Assembly (NCBI GenBank): GCA_019115165.1
Contig: DXEB01000014.1
Location: 19,692-83,691 of the forward strand
DNA from: Candidatus Anaerotignum merdipullorum
GTDB lineage: Bacteria > Bacillota > Clostridia > Lachnospirales > Anaerotignaceae
Reading direction: 5' to 3'
Length of the DNA: 64,000 nt
The stretch's first letter is position 1, and the number at the start of each line of letters is the position of its first letter. Below the pieces are notes generated by a model. The model searched no databases. It was given only the letters and a program-made list of their open reading frames with translations, and was not told the DNA's origin. The translations under genes and the position numbers were made by a program. This document shows positions 9,173 through 18,601 of this stretch, piece after piece.

Positions 9173-10492
9173 ATGATAGAGCATTTTGCAGCGCTGGGCA
9201 TTTCTCCAGCGTTGATACAGGGACTGGAAGCACAGGACATTACAGTACCGACGGACATTCAGCAAAAGATGATCCCGATGGTATTGTCGGGCAGGGATGT
9301 GATAGGCAGATCGGAAACAGGTTCTGGAAAAACATTGGCGTATTTGCTGCCGATACTGATGCGGTGTGATCCGCAGATACGAGGAACGCAGGCGATTATT
9401 TTGACACCTACCCATGAATTGGCGTCACAAGTATATCGGCAGGCAGAGCGGTTGATCCAAAACGCGGGACTGCCGCTGGGCTGTGCACTGATTATTGGGA
9501 CGGCGGGCATACAGCGGCAGATAGAGAAACTAAAGGAAAAACCTGCACTGGTGATTGGTTCGGTGGGGCGGATTTTGGACTTGATCCGCCGCAGGAAAAT
9601 ACAGGCACATTTGGTGAAAACCATTGTGCTGGATGAAGGAGACCGTCTGTTGGAGGACGGAAATTTTGCCGCTGTACAAGCAGTGATTAAAACCACGCTG
9701 CGGGAGCGTCAATTGGTTCTGCTGTCCGCATCTGTATCGGAACAGACACGGGAGCGGGCGAAAGAAATGATGAAAGCGGATGCCTGTTTCGTAGAAGCGG
9801 GAGTCGGTCAGCCGTTGGTACCGGAAGGGATTCTGCATGATTATATTTTAGCGGCACCGAGAGAAAAATTCTTGATGCTGCGCAAGGTATTGGCAGGAGA
9901 AAAGCCGCAAAAGGCCATCGTATTTCTCAATAATCCGGAACAAATTGAAGTGACGGTGGACAAGCTCTGTTTCCATGGGATTCGAGCGGCAGGCATTTAC
10001 GGTCAGGCAGGAAAACTGGATCGAAAAACAGCATTGGATGATTTTCGAGAAGGACGGATTTCCGTGCTGGTGTCATCGGATATTGGCGCCCGTGGGTTGG
10101 ATATTGCCGGTGTGACGCATATCATCAATCTGGATATTCCGGAAGATCCAACGCATTATTTACATCGGGCGGGACGTTGCGGCAGACAGGGCGCAAAAGG
10201 GATTGTTATTTCCATTGTGACGCCTTATGAACGTCGCTGGATTCATAAGTATGAGAAGGCATGGGGATTGCAATTTATACAGAAAGATATGGTATATGGC
10301 AAATTGACAGATAGCAACAAAACGAAAAAGGACCTGCATTTGCCAGCAAAATCCCGAACCCGGACGACAAAAAAAGCGGGAAATGAGAGAAAGCAGATAC
10401 AAAAAGGAACCGATTCCCGTTCCGAAAGCCGTCCACAGAGCAGCAGACAAACGGCAGGAAAGGCTGCCAACGGAAAAAAGAGGAATTTCTGA
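9173..10492 (+). CDS. DEAD-box family RNA helicase with divergent motifs
   Basis: A 439-residue superfamily 2 helicase with both RecA-like domains. The Q motif (TDIQQ), motif I SETGSGKT, motif V RGLDI and motif VI HRAGRCGR are normal. Motif Ia is PTHELA instead of PTRELA, motif II is DEGD instead of DEAD, and motif III is SAS instead of SAT. The last 50 residues form a Lys/Arg/Ser-rich tail likely to bind RNA. The chosen ATG follows GGAAGGA; an ATG at 9122 overlapping the cwlD stop is the alternative. Such proteins act in ribosome assembly or mRNA decay; which one applies is not shown here. Confidence 0.88.
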   Translation: MIEHFAALGISPALIQGLEAQDITVPTDIQQKMIPMVLSGRDVIGRSETGSGKTLAYLLPILMRCDPQIRGTQAIILTPTHELASQVYRQAERLIQNAGLPLGCALIIGTAGIQRQIEKLKEKPALVIGSVGRILDLIRRRKIQAHLVKTIVLDEGDRLLEDGNFAAVQAVIKTTLRERQLVLLSASVSEQTRERAKEMMKADACFVEAGVGQPLVPEGILHDYILAAPREKFLMLRKVLAGEKPQKAIVFLNNPEQIEVTVDKLCFHGIRAAGIYGQAGKLDRKTALDDFREGRISVLVSSDIGARGLDIAGVTHIINLDIPEDPTHYLHRAGRCGRQGAKGIVISIVTPYERRWIHKYEKAWGLQFIQKDMVYGKLTDSNKTKKDLHLPAKSRTRTTKKAGNERKQIQKGTDSRSESRPQSSRQTAGKAANGKKRNF

Positions 10493-10568
10493 AAAAATGA
10501 TTGTGGAAACAGGAAAAATCATGTATCATAAATAAAGAAAAACAGAAAACGATACAGGAGGTAGTGAA

Positions 10569-10874
10569 ATGGGAGACAAATGCGGATGTGGATGCGGACA
10601 TGACCATGAAGAAGAAATCATGGATTTGGAAACCATGTTTTTGACATTGGACGACGATACGGAAATGGAATGCGGCATTTTGGGTGTATTCGAAGTAGAA
10701 GGGCTGGAAGGCAAGGAATACATTGCGCTGCTTCCGCTGGAAGATGAAACTGTGTTGCTGTACGAATACAAAGAAGCAGGCGATGAGATCGAACTGAACG
10801 TCATTGAGGATGATGATGAGTTTGACAAAGTTTCCAATGCATTTTATGATATGTACGAAGAAGAGGAAGCATAA
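10569..10874 (+). CDS. DUF1292 family protein
   Basis: A 101-residue acidic protein of the DUF1292 (UPF0473-like) family, recognised from the LEGKEYIALLP and VLLYEYKE segments. An unusual Cys/His cluster at the N-terminus (KCGCGCGHDH) could bind a metal. The family is widespread in Firmicutes but has no defined function. ATG follows a good AGGAGG site. It sits alone between the helicase and an exported phosphodiesterase. Confidence 0.88.
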   Translation: MGDKCGCGCGHDHEEEIMDLETMFLTLDDDTEMECGILGVFEVEGLEGKEYIALLPLEDETVLLYEYKEAGDEIELNVIEDDDEFDKVSNAFYDMYEEEEA

Positions 10875-10969
10875 ACAAGCGAATACAGGCGGGGGCAGGC
10901 AAGCAATTGCTGAGAGCCTCTGCCTTTTGCATCTGCGCAAAAAATTACCAGATAATGGAGTGTGATGGC

Positions 10970-12232
10970 ATGAGAACAAAACGTTGGAGCGCGATGGTGC
11001 TGGCTGTGCTTTTGGGGGTTTTGGCGATACCGACTCAGGCACTGGCTGCGCAATGGACGCAAGAGAATCCGTTGATTGCCCATGCATTAGGGGAAGTGGA
11101 TGGAAAAATCGAGACCAACTCCAAGGAAGCTTTTATTGCCTCTTGGGAAAACGGCTATCGTGTGCTGGAAGCGGATTTTGTATACACATCGGATGGCGCA
11201 CTGGTGGTGCGGCATGATTTTGATGTAGACGGCAGTTATTATCGTCTGGAAATAGAGCCGGGCAGTCCATTGGTGATGGACAGTAAGACGTTTCAAAATG
11301 AAAAAATCATTTATGAACAGACACCGATGACAGCGGCGGATTTGATGTATTTGATGACGCAGTATACCGATGTCTATTTGGTAACAGATACCAAAGACAC
11401 AGAGGAACAGACGGTGAAAAAACAGTTCACAGATTTGAAAGCCATTGCCAACAATATTGGACATCCGGAAATTTTGGATCGTTTGATTCCACAGATTTAC
11501 CATGAGGAAATGTTGGTATGGATACAAGAGATTTATGATTTCCCGCAGTGGATTTATACGTTGTATCAGCAAAACGATGTGGATTATGCAGCAGTGGCGG
11601 ATTTTTGTGCACACAATGGGATTGATGTGGTTACTGTTGAAAAAGAGCGCATCACGGCAGAAATAGTGGATGTGTTCCGTACCAGGGGCATTACGGTATA
11701 TGCACATACGGTCAATCGGTACCTGCAAATGGAAGAATTGTTGGAAATGGGCGTCAGTGGAGTCTATACGGATCGGATCAAACCTTACGAACTGGATTGG
11801 GTTGGTTTAGAACCGATGCGGCAGAAGCATACCCGTGCCGTTAAGATGGGCAATGGCTTATATACGATACAGACCATCGACGTTATGGGGACAGAATATG
11901 CAAGACTGCGGGATGTTGCACAGATGCTGTCGGAAAATGGCGGATTTTCTGCTAAATATGATCCGCAGACAAAAACGCTTGCTCTGCAGAACAGCGGTAC
12001 CTTTACAACCTTGGGAAATGAACTGCTGTTGACAGACAGTGACCGTTGTATTACCAAACAGGCAGATACCTTGCTGACGTATAATGGAGCGGAAATCACG
12101 ATGGAGGGATATACGGTAGACGGAGATTTGTTTTATCCGCTGCAGGGGATATTGGATATGACCGGTTGCGTGATGACAGAATCAGAACAAGGCGCTGTGA
12201 TTTCCAAACAAGCAGCAGAAACGGCAAATTGA
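10970..12232 (+). CDS. Exported glycerophosphodiester phosphodiesterase-like protein with stalk domain
   Basis: A 420-residue secreted protein. A cleavable signal peptide ends near TQALAA. Residues about 25-285 form a GDPD TIM barrel: the HALGEVDGK start replaces the common HRG, followed by NSKEAF, VLEADF and VVRHDF, a variant known in Gram-positive exported GDPD/PI-PLC-like proteins. Residues about 300-420 look like a copper-amine-oxidase N-like stalk domain (YARLRDVAQML). It probably hydrolyses phosphodiesters of lipids or teichoic acids outside the cell. The start is the ATG after a GGAG; the track ORF adds 21 unlikely codons. A terminator lies 200 bases downstream. Confidence 0.82.
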   Translation: MRTKRWSAMVLAVLLGVLAIPTQALAAQWTQENPLIAHALGEVDGKIETNSKEAFIASWENGYRVLEADFVYTSDGALVVRHDFDVDGSYYRLEIEPGSPLVMDSKTFQNEKIIYEQTPMTAADLMYLMTQYTDVYLVTDTKDTEEQTVKKQFTDLKAIANNIGHPEILDRLIPQIYHEEMLVWIQEIYDFPQWIYTLYQQNDVDYAAVADFCAHNGIDVVTVEKERITAEIVDVFRTRGITVYAHTVNRYLQMEELLEMGVSGVYTDRIKPYELDWVGLEPMRQKHTRAVKMGNGLYTIQTIDVMGTEYARLRDVAQMLSENGGFSAKYDPQTKTLALQNSGTFTTLGNELLLTDSDRCITKQADTLLTYNGAEITMEGYTVDGDLFYPLQGILDMTGCVMTESEQGAVISKQAAETAN

Positions 12233-12599
12233 TACATCGGAGAGCAGAGTTAGACCGAATACAGGTTGTCAGAGAAGCAGGCGGCAAGTCGTTGACAGAA
12301 CGGTTGGACAGTGGTATGCTGGATATATCTCATGATCGGATGATTCTTTGCCGAAGACGCCTGAAAGAAGGGAAAAGCAGAGGTGACTTTGCCCAAGAGA
12401 GGAAAAAGGATTTTTTTTGCAAAACAGGCGCAGCAACGGCGTGTTCCGGAGCTGCGTTTTTTTGATGGGATTGCGGCGATCAGAACCACTGAACCCCGAT
12501 AGAAAAGAGGCGGCGTAGTCGGCAGAACATCCATGGATGGGCATCATGTACTGGCAAAGAGAACATCTGTGCCAGAACCAGACAGGAGGCAGAAAATAA
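12233..12599. other. Gap before the thiD-like gene
   Basis: About 370 bases with no recognisable gene. I looked for a TPP riboswitch because of the downstream kinase and did not find its conserved CTGAGA core or partner helix. The only clear structure is the terminator at 12429-12463. Confidence 0.5.
12429..12463 (+). terminator. Rho-independent terminator
   Basis: CGCAGC / GCTGCG with an inner CGG/CCG helix, followed by seven T. It lies between the GDPD-like gene and the kinase gene. Confidence 0.75.
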
Positions 12600-13415
12600 A
12601 TGAAACATGTGTTGACCATTGCCGGTTCGGATACGTGTGGCGGCGCCGGCATTCAGGCAGACTTGAAAACTTTTTGTGCGCAGGGGACATATGGTATGAG
12701 TGTGATCACTGCGGTTACGGTGCAAAATACCCAAGGGGTGTTTGGATGTCAGGATATCGATCCGGATATCATTCGGGGACAAATTGACGCTATTTTTACA
12801 GATATTGTTGTAAGCGCCGTTAAAATTGGTATGGTTTCCCAAATTCCGACGATTCATGCCATTGCAGATAAATTGGAACAGTATCGTCCGCAGAATATTG
12901 TATTGGATCCGGTTATGATTTCGAAAAGCGGCTTTGATTTGATGCAGCCGGAGGCGAAGGAAGCGTTGATAAGCAGACTGATCCCATTGGCATATGTGAT
13001 TACACCGAATTTACCGGAAGCAGAAGTCATTACTGGGCGCAGAATTCAGAATTTGGAAGAGATGGAACAGGCAGCACGAGATATTTATGCGATGGGAGCC
13101 AAAAATGTGCTGATCAAAGGCGGACATCTGGAAAATGACGCAACAGACCTTTTGTTTGATGGAACATCCGTTACGACACTGCATTCTGAGCGCATTGCCA
13201 CAAAAAACACCCATGGCACGGGTTGTACCCTATCCTCCTGTATTGCGGCAAATCTGGCGAAAGGCAAAACGGTCGAAGAAGCAGTGCGGATTGCCAAAGC
13301 CTATATTACCACCGCCATTGCCCATGCATTGGAGATTGGAAAGGGTGTGGGACCGACCAACCATTTTTATGAACTGTATACCAAAGCAGGGATCTGGGAT
13401 GAAATCAAAGACTGA
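12600..13415 (+). CDS. thiD: Hydroxymethylpyrimidine/phosphomethylpyrimidine kinase (or pyridoxal kinase)
   Basis: A 271-residue ribokinase-fold enzyme. IAGSDTCGGAGIQADLKTF at the N-terminus and the C-terminal anion-hole motif NTHGTGCTLSS are diagnostic of the ThiD/PdxK group. ThiD phosphorylates HMP and HMP-P in thiamine synthesis; close Firmicute relatives act instead as pyridoxine/pyridoxal kinases. The absence of thiamine genes or a TPP riboswitch nearby leaves a PLP-salvage role open. ATG follows CAGGAGGC. A strong terminator ends the unit. Confidence 0.88.
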   Translation: MKHVLTIAGSDTCGGAGIQADLKTFCAQGTYGMSVITAVTVQNTQGVFGCQDIDPDIIRGQIDAIFTDIVVSAVKIGMVSQIPTIHAIADKLEQYRPQNIVLDPVMISKSGFDLMQPEAKEALISRLIPLAYVITPNLPEAEVITGRRIQNLEEMEQAARDIYAMGAKNVLIKGGHLENDATDLLFDGTSVTTLHSERIATKNTHGTGCTLSSCIAANLAKGKTVEEAVRIAKAYITTAIAHALEIGKGVGPTNHFYELYTKAGIWDEIKD

Positions 13416-13433
13416 TTCCGTATTGTTTTATGG

Positions 13434-13464
13434 ACTGCCTTCTGTGAGAGAAGGCAGTTTTTTT
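13434..13464 (+). terminator. Rho-independent terminator of thiD
   Basis: A perfect 10-bp stem ACTGCCTTCT / AGAAGGCAGT with a 5-base loop, then six further T. Confidence 0.9.
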
Positions 13465-13652
13465 CATGAGGAATGTTTCGACAGTCATGGATGGAAAAAA
13501 TGGGAAAATGCATATTTTGCATTGTGTTTTGATGGAAAGCAAGATATAATGGTATTCACCATAACAGATTCGACAAATATCGCGAAAGGGCGACATATCA
13601 CACAATAGATGTCGAAAAAACGGCAGAGGACAGAACATATGGAGGCGGCAGA

Positions 13653-14660
13653 TTGAGAACAGAGAAGAAAAAAAGATTGCGGAGGCTGTATTTTCGGACA
13701 TTATTCATCACGTTGGGGATATTGGTTGCTATGATGCTGTTGGCATATGGCGTATTTTCCTATTTGCTGGGCGGACTGAACCGTACCACTCTGGATGAGA
13801 GCAAGCTGTCCATCCATACTGGATTATCGCAAAACAATGAAAAGATTACCAATATCGCACTGTTTGGTTTGGATTCCAGAAATCATGACTATGTGGGGCG
13901 TTCCGACGCCATTTTGATTGCTTCGATCAATGGAAAAACTGGGCAGGTGAAACTGGTTTCTGTTGCGCGGGATACCTATGTAACTGTTCCGGGATACGGC
14001 AGAACCAAAATCAATCATGCCTATGCATATGGCGGGGCAGAATTGGCAATTCAGACGCTGAATGAGAACTTTCGATTGGATATTACGGACTATGTGTCGG
14101 TAAACTTCGATTCTTTGGCGACGGTGATTGATGAGATGGGCGGAATTGATTTGGAGATCACGGAAGAAGAACGCTATCAGATCAATGCATATCTGCTGGA
14201 AGGAGAACCGCTGCGGGAAAGTGGGCTGGTACATTTGAACGGACCACAAGCGGTCAGCTATGCACGTATTCGAAAAATTGACAGTGACGCCATGCGTGGG
14301 CAACGACAGCGAAATGTACTGGAATGTCTGTTTGAAAAGGCAAAAGCAATCAATCCCCTGGAGTATCCATCTTATATTCGAAAATTTGCCCCTTTGGTGG
14401 AAACTTCATTGACCAATGAGGAAATTTTGCAGTTGGCTGCAGTCGGCGCCAGCGGCAAAGTGACGCTGCAGGAAGATGGATTTCCAAATGCATATATTTA
14501 CAGCGAAGGGCAGACCATTGGCGGCGTGTGGTACTATGTGTATGACTTGGATCAAGCGGCGGATATGCTCCATGATTTCCTTTATGAAGATATTCCGTTC
14601 TCTCAGTATGGCAAACCGGAAGAAAATGCAGCAGACGGAGAAATGGTTGAAAGTGAATGA
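13653..14660 (+). CDS. LytR-CpsA-Psr (LCP) family cell-wall ligase
   Basis: A 335-residue membrane-anchored protein with a single N-terminal helix (residues about 15-40) and a large extracellular LCP domain. Visible LCP features are the NIALFGLDSR entry strand, the RSDAILIASI helix, VSVARDTYV, and RQRNVLECLFEKA. LCP proteins transfer polyprenyl-linked teichoic acid or polysaccharide to peptidoglycan. The start is a TTG 5 bases after GGAGGCGG. No glycopolymer genes are adjacent, so the polymer is unknown. Confidence 0.9.
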   Translation: MRTEKKKRLRRLYFRTLFITLGILVAMMLLAYGVFSYLLGGLNRTTLDESKLSIHTGLSQNNEKITNIALFGLDSRNHDYVGRSDAILIASINGKTGQVKLVSVARDTYVTVPGYGRTKINHAYAYGGAELAIQTLNENFRLDITDYVSVNFDSLATVIDEMGGIDLEITEEERYQINAYLLEGEPLRESGLVHLNGPQAVSYARIRKIDSDAMRGQRQRNVLECLFEKAKAINPLEYPSYIRKFAPLVETSLTNEEILQLAAVGASGKVTLQEDGFPNAYIYSEGQTIGGVWYYVYDLDQAADMLHDFLYEDIPFSQYGKPEENAADGEMVESE

Positions 14661-14847
14661 AATTATATAAGATGACATATTTTTATCATATATTCTAATG
14701 ATAATTAGTAAAAATGACGGAAAACATCCTAGTAAGCGCAAAAGGAAACAGGGAGAACTGTGAAATAGCGTGCATGCAAACTGGGACAGTTTCCGCCCGC
14801 TTTTGTGAATTTTTTCTCTGTTTTGCGCGTGGGAAGAAAAAAAGTGG

Positions 14848-14875
14848 TTGACAAAGTGAAAGGAAACGGTATAAT
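14848..14875 (+). promoter_or_regulatory. Sigma-A promoter of the T-box leader and metNIQ
   Basis: Consensus TTGACA (14848-14853) and TATAAT (14870-14875) with a 16-base spacer, about 7 bases before the expected 5' end of the leader. Confidence 0.85.
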
Positions 14876-14881
14876 GATGGA

Positions 14882-15188
14882 TAACTGATACAGAACAAAG
14901 GCTGTGAAAAGAAGAGTATGCTTTGGATGCTTTTACAGAGAACCTCCTGTTGGCTGAGAGGGAGGAAATGCGGAATGAGCGGAAGATGGTCTTGGAGCTG
15001 CGCACCGAGAGGGGATTTCCTTTAGGCTGCGACGGGAGCGCCCGTGACAGCGCTACGATATCGGCGATTTTTGGATCGCCCGTACCGGATGAGGTCGTTT
15101 ATCGCAAGATAGCGGCGAATTAGGGTGGTAACACGAAGCGATGCTCTCGTCCCTTGGGTTTTGTTTGAACCGGGGCGAGAGCTTTTTA
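14882..15188 (+). promoter_or_regulatory. T-box riboswitch, probably methionine-specific
   Basis: The leader of metNIQ contains the T-box core AGGGTGGTAACACG (15122-15135), a Stem I apical region (CCTCC ... GGCTGAGAGGGAGG) and a terminator whose 11-bp stem (GCTCTCGTCCC / GGGGCGAGAGC, 15143-15182) is followed by TTTTT. Uncharged tRNA should pair through the T-box and favour antitermination. ATG triplets at 14968, 14975 and 14986 lie where the specifier loop is expected, which fits tRNA-Met, but I could not fold Stem I unambiguously. Confidence 0.9.
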
Positions 15189-15215
15189 TGTATTCGGAAA
15201 AAAGGAGAGAGAACA

Positions 15216-16235
15216 TTGGAGCACAAAGAGATTATGATTCAGCTAAAAGGAATCACAAAAACTTTCTCGCAGAAGAAAGGGACGCTGGAAGTGCTGCATG
15301 GCATTGACCTGGATATTGCAAAAGGCGAGATATTCGGGATTATTGGTATGAGCGGCGCAGGCAAGAGTACATTGGTACGCTGTATCAATCTATTGGAGCG
15401 ACCCACTGCAGGAGAGGTATATCTGGATGGACAGGAGTTGACGCAGCTGTCTGAAAAGGACTTGCGGCAGGCGCGCCGTTCCATGGGCATGATTTTCCAG
15501 CAGTTTCATTTGCTGATGCAGCGGACAGCGTTAGAAAATGTATGCTTTCCGATGGAGATTGCAGGAGTGAAAAAAGGAGAAGCCAAACAGCGTGCGAAGG
15601 AGCTTCTGGAATTGGTAGGATTGGGAGAAAAAACGGAATCTTATCCGTCTCAGCTTTCCGGCGGGCAGAAGCAGCGGGTTGCGATTGCCAGAGCGTTGGC
15701 AACAAATCCAAAGGTACTGCTTTGTGATGAAGCCACCAGCGCACTGGACCCGAATACAACGGTTGGCGTGTTGGAGTTGCTGAAAGACATCAATCAACGT
15801 TTGGGGATCACCATTGTGGTCATTACGCATGAAATGAAAGTCATTCAGGAAATTTGCAATCGCGTTGCCATCATCAGCGGCGGGCAGATTGCAGAGATTG
15901 GCAGTGTGGAGGATATTTTTCGTTCGCCGAAAACGGAAGCAGGGCGCGAGCTGGTGTTTCATGAAGGCAACAGTCGCGAGGGGTATCTGGGGCAGATTCC
16001 CCACTGCTACCGAATCGTGTTTGACGAGAGCAATTCCGGCGAGCCGCTGTTGGGCAGCATGATGATCGAATGTAATGGTCTTGCCAATATTTTAGCGGCA
16101 AATACCAGAAACATTGACGGAAAGGTGTATGGGCAGATGATTATTCAACTGCCGGAAGATGAAGAACTGCGGGGGCGTATGATTGCAAATCTGCAGGCAA
16201 AGCATGTAATTGTAGAGGAGGTAGACCATGTTTGA
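15216..16235 (+). CDS. metN: Methionine ABC transporter ATP-binding protein
   Basis: A 339-residue ATPase of the D/L-methionine importer. Walker A is GMSGAGKST, the signature is LSGGQKQRVAIARAL and Walker B is VLLCDEATSALDP. The C-terminal 90 residues form the NIL (ACT-like) domain that senses intracellular methionine in this family. The start is TTG after AAAGGAGAG, directly following the T-box terminator; the ORF track begins inside the leader. It overlaps metI by 8 bases. Confidence 0.95.
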   Translation: MEHKEIMIQLKGITKTFSQKKGTLEVLHGIDLDIAKGEIFGIIGMSGAGKSTLVRCINLLERPTAGEVYLDGQELTQLSEKDLRQARRSMGMIFQQFHLLMQRTALENVCFPMEIAGVKKGEAKQRAKELLELVGLGEKTESYPSQLSGGQKQRVAIARALATNPKVLLCDEATSALDPNTTVGVLELLKDINQRLGITIVVITHEMKVIQEICNRVAIISGGQIAEIGSVEDIFRSPKTEAGRELVFHEGNSREGYLGQIPHCYRIVFDESNSGEPLLGSMMIECNGLANILAANTRNIDGKVYGQMIIQLPEDEELRGRMIANLQAKHVIVEEVDHV

Positions 16236-16887
16236 GAGTGGTATGATTTCCCTGGTCGGCATAGCCTTTTGGGAAAGCGTGTATATGACAATCATTTCTT
16301 CTTTGTTTGCTTATATCATTGGGCTGCCGTTGGGCTTGATTTTGGTAGCGACAGACAAAGACGGCATCGCGCCGGCACCAGTGTTTAATCAGGTACTGGG
16401 GGTTATCATCAATATTCTGCGCTCGATTCCGTTCTTGATTTTATTGGTAGCAATGATGCCCATTACAGAGGCGGTGGTTGGTACGGTTATTGGGGCAAAA
16501 GCAACCATTGTCGTATTGGTGGTGGCAGCAGCACCTTTCATTGCCCGTTTGGTAGAGTCGTCTCTGAAAGAAGTAGACCGGGGCGTAGTGGAAGCAGCGC
16601 AGTCGATGGGCGCATCTCCGTTTGAAATTATGACAAAGGTATTGCTGCCAGAGGCAAAACCATCTCTGTTGGTAGGAAGCGCGATTGCGATGACAACCAT
16701 ATTGGGTTATTCTGCAATGGCAGGCTTCTGTGGCGGTGGCGGTCTGGGTGCGGTTGCGATCAATTATGGATATTATCGCAGTCAGAGAGATATTATGCTG
16801 GTGATGGTCGTTCTGCTGGTTGTGATTGTACAGGTATTGCAGGAATTGGGACTGCGGATTGCAAGCAGAACGGATAAACGATTGTAA
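16228..16887 (+). CDS. metI: Methionine ABC transporter permease
   Basis: A 219-residue MetI permease with about five transmembrane helices. The EAA loop that contacts MetN appears as EAAQSMGASPFEIMTKVLLPEA near residue 130. ATG follows GGAGGTAG inside the end of metN, giving translational coupling. Confidence 0.95.
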   Translation: MFESGMISLVGIAFWESVYMTIISSLFAYIIGLPLGLILVATDKDGIAPAPVFNQVLGVIINILRSIPFLILLVAMMPITEAVVGTVIGAKATIVVLVVAAAPFIARLVESSLKEVDRGVVEAAQSMGASPFEIMTKVLLPEAKPSLLVGSAIAMTTILGYSAMAGFCGGGGLGAVAINYGYYRSQRDIMLVMVVLLVVIVQVLQELGLRIASRTDKRL

Positions 16888-16946
16888 CTCGTCAGAGATT
16901 ACATATAAAAAATAAAAACGTGCATATTTTAAGGAGGAACGGTAGT

Positions 16947-17810
16947 ATGAAAAAATTATTTGGTATTGTTTTGACAGCAGCACTGGCATTTGGTGCAGTA
17001 GGCTGCGGTGGCACCACGACAACAACAGATGAAACTGGGGATACGACAACAAATACGTCTGCAGAGAGTGTGACCATTAAAGTGGGCGCAAATCCTACTC
17101 CTCAGGCAGAAATTTTGAAAGCAGCTCAGCCGGCGCTGGCAGAACAGGGGATTACGTTGGAAATTGTGGAATTCAATGACTATGTACAGCCTAACCTGGC
17201 ACTGAATACAGGAGATTTAGATGCAAACTATTTCCAGCATCAACCGTACCTGGATCAGTTCAATGCGGACAATGGTCTGGATTTGGTTCCGATTGGCACG
17301 GTACACTATGAACCGATGGGAATTTTCGCAGGCAACAGCACAGACCTGGCTGCTCTGCCCGATGGTGCCAAAGTAGGTGTACCGAATGACCCGACGAATG
17401 AAGCGAGAGCATTGTTGCTGCTGGAAGAAAATGGTCTCCTGACACTGAAGGAAGGCGCAGGTGTTGCAGCAACCAAATTGGATATCGTGGAAAACCCTAA
17501 GAATCTGGAAATTGTAGAAATGGAAGCAGCACAGCTGGCATTGTCTCTGGGCTCTCTGGATATTGCGGTTATCAACGGGAACTATGCATTGAGCGGCGGG
17601 TTGGACATTGCGAATGCTTTGGCAATGGAAGAAGCAGGTTCTTTGGCAGCAGATACTTATGCAAACGTGGTTGCAGTGCGCAGCGGGGATGAAAGCAGAC
17701 CGGAACTGCAGACATTGATTGAAGTATTGCAGTCTCAGGAAATTGCAGACTTTATTACAGAAACATTCAATGGTGCAGTAGCACCTGCCAATACAGCGGC
17801 AGCAGAATAA
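16947..17810 (+). CDS. metQ: Methionine-binding lipoprotein (NlpA family)
   Basis: A 287-residue substrate-binding lipoprotein. The signal peptide ends in a lipobox (GAVGC, Cys near residue 20) followed by a Thr-rich linker. The NlpA fold is recognised from VGANPTPQAEILK, NTGDLDANYFQHQPYLDQFN and the PNDPTNEARALLLL segment. ATG follows AAGGAGGAACGG. It completes the T-box-controlled metNIQ unit, closed by a U-tailed terminator. Confidence 0.95.
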   Translation: MKKLFGIVLTAALAFGAVGCGGTTTTTDETGDTTTNTSAESVTIKVGANPTPQAEILKAAQPALAEQGITLEIVEFNDYVQPNLALNTGDLDANYFQHQPYLDQFNADNGLDLVPIGTVHYEPMGIFAGNSTDLAALPDGAKVGVPNDPTNEARALLLLEENGLLTLKEGAGVAATKLDIVENPKNLEIVEMEAAQLALSLGSLDIAVINGNYALSGGLDIANALAMEEAGSLAADTYANVVAVRSGDESRPELQTLIEVLQSQEIADFITETFNGAVAPANTAAAE

Positions 17811-17867
17811 TCAAGGGACATTCGAATACAGAAGAGAAAAAAGTCTCTGTGGAAAGATACAAAGAAG

Positions 17868-17907
17868 ATCGGATATATCACAATGATGGTATATCCGATT
17901 TTTTTTG
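17868..17907 (+). terminator. Rho-independent terminator of metNIQ
   Basis: A 10-bp stem ATCGGATATA / TATATCCGAT with a 12-base loop, followed by seven or more T. Confidence 0.88.
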
Positions 17908-18394
17908 CTGTAACCAATCAAAACATTTGAAGGATGCTAAAAAGAGGGACTGGGATGATTTCTGATGACAGCGGATGGCGCATTCAACAGGGAAGACAGG
18001 AGGCTGGTTTTTCCAGTATCTTTGCAAAGTACTGCGGTGGTGAGAATAAAATAAGAAGAAGACGTTGTACCATTTACATCATACGTGCCGGGAAGATGGA
18101 TGTGGATAAAGGGGAAGGAGTTCCGATTGATTCGATGAGATTTGATTTGTATTTGAGGGGTTGCAATATTCCAAAACCAATTGGGGCGTGTTGCCGCCCC
18201 AAAGGATACGATATTTTTTGGCGGTTTGTATCACTGGTTTTCGTCCAATCACATGGCATGGGCGCATGATTTGATAAAAAACCAAGAGAGACTTCATTGC
18301 AGGTGGAAAGGTCGCCGGTTGACAAACAGGATAAAACTTGCTTTGAAGCTGAAGGCAAAAGGAATACAACGGAAAGGAGACAATGAACTACCAA
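17908..18394. other. Intergenic gap without recognised gene
   Basis: About 490 bases between metQ and a convergent XRE regulator gene. The 111-codon plus-strand ORF (17934-18269) matches no family I know and has no convincing ribosome binding site. A small GGGGCG/CGCCCC hairpin lies near 18181-18202. Confidence 0.45.
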
Positions 18395-18601
18395 TCAGTT
18401 TGATTCCTCCTCTACAGTGAAGATTTCTTCGATTGCAACGCCGAATACTTTTGCAATGTTCCATGCCAGAACAAGAGAAGGATTGTACCTGCCATTTTCC
18501 AAATTGCCGATGGTTTCCCGGCGTACGCCCACCAGTTTTGCCAAATCTTCCTGCTTCATGTTGTACTTGGCGCGAAATTCTTTCATTCTATTTTGAATCA
18601 T
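18395..18601 (-). CDS. Small XRE-family transcriptional regulator
   Basis: A 68-residue protein that is essentially one Cro/C1-type helix-turn-helix (MKQEDLAKLVGVRRETIGNLENGRYNPS, quoted in part). Its start overlaps the end of the upstream membrane gene by 14 bases, so the two are co-transcribed and probably coupled. Stand-alone HTH proteins paired with small membrane proteins are common in Clostridia, and often control their own operon. The ORF track extends it 45 codons back through the neighbour, which is rejected. Confidence 0.88.
   Translation of the reverse strand: MIQNRMKEFRAKYNMKQEDLAKLVGVRRETIGNLENGRYNPSLVLAWNIAKVFGVAIEEIFTVEEESN

Noticed and set aside
12233-12599. TPP riboswitch upstream of thiD
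   Set aside because: The conserved core was not found; only a terminator is present.
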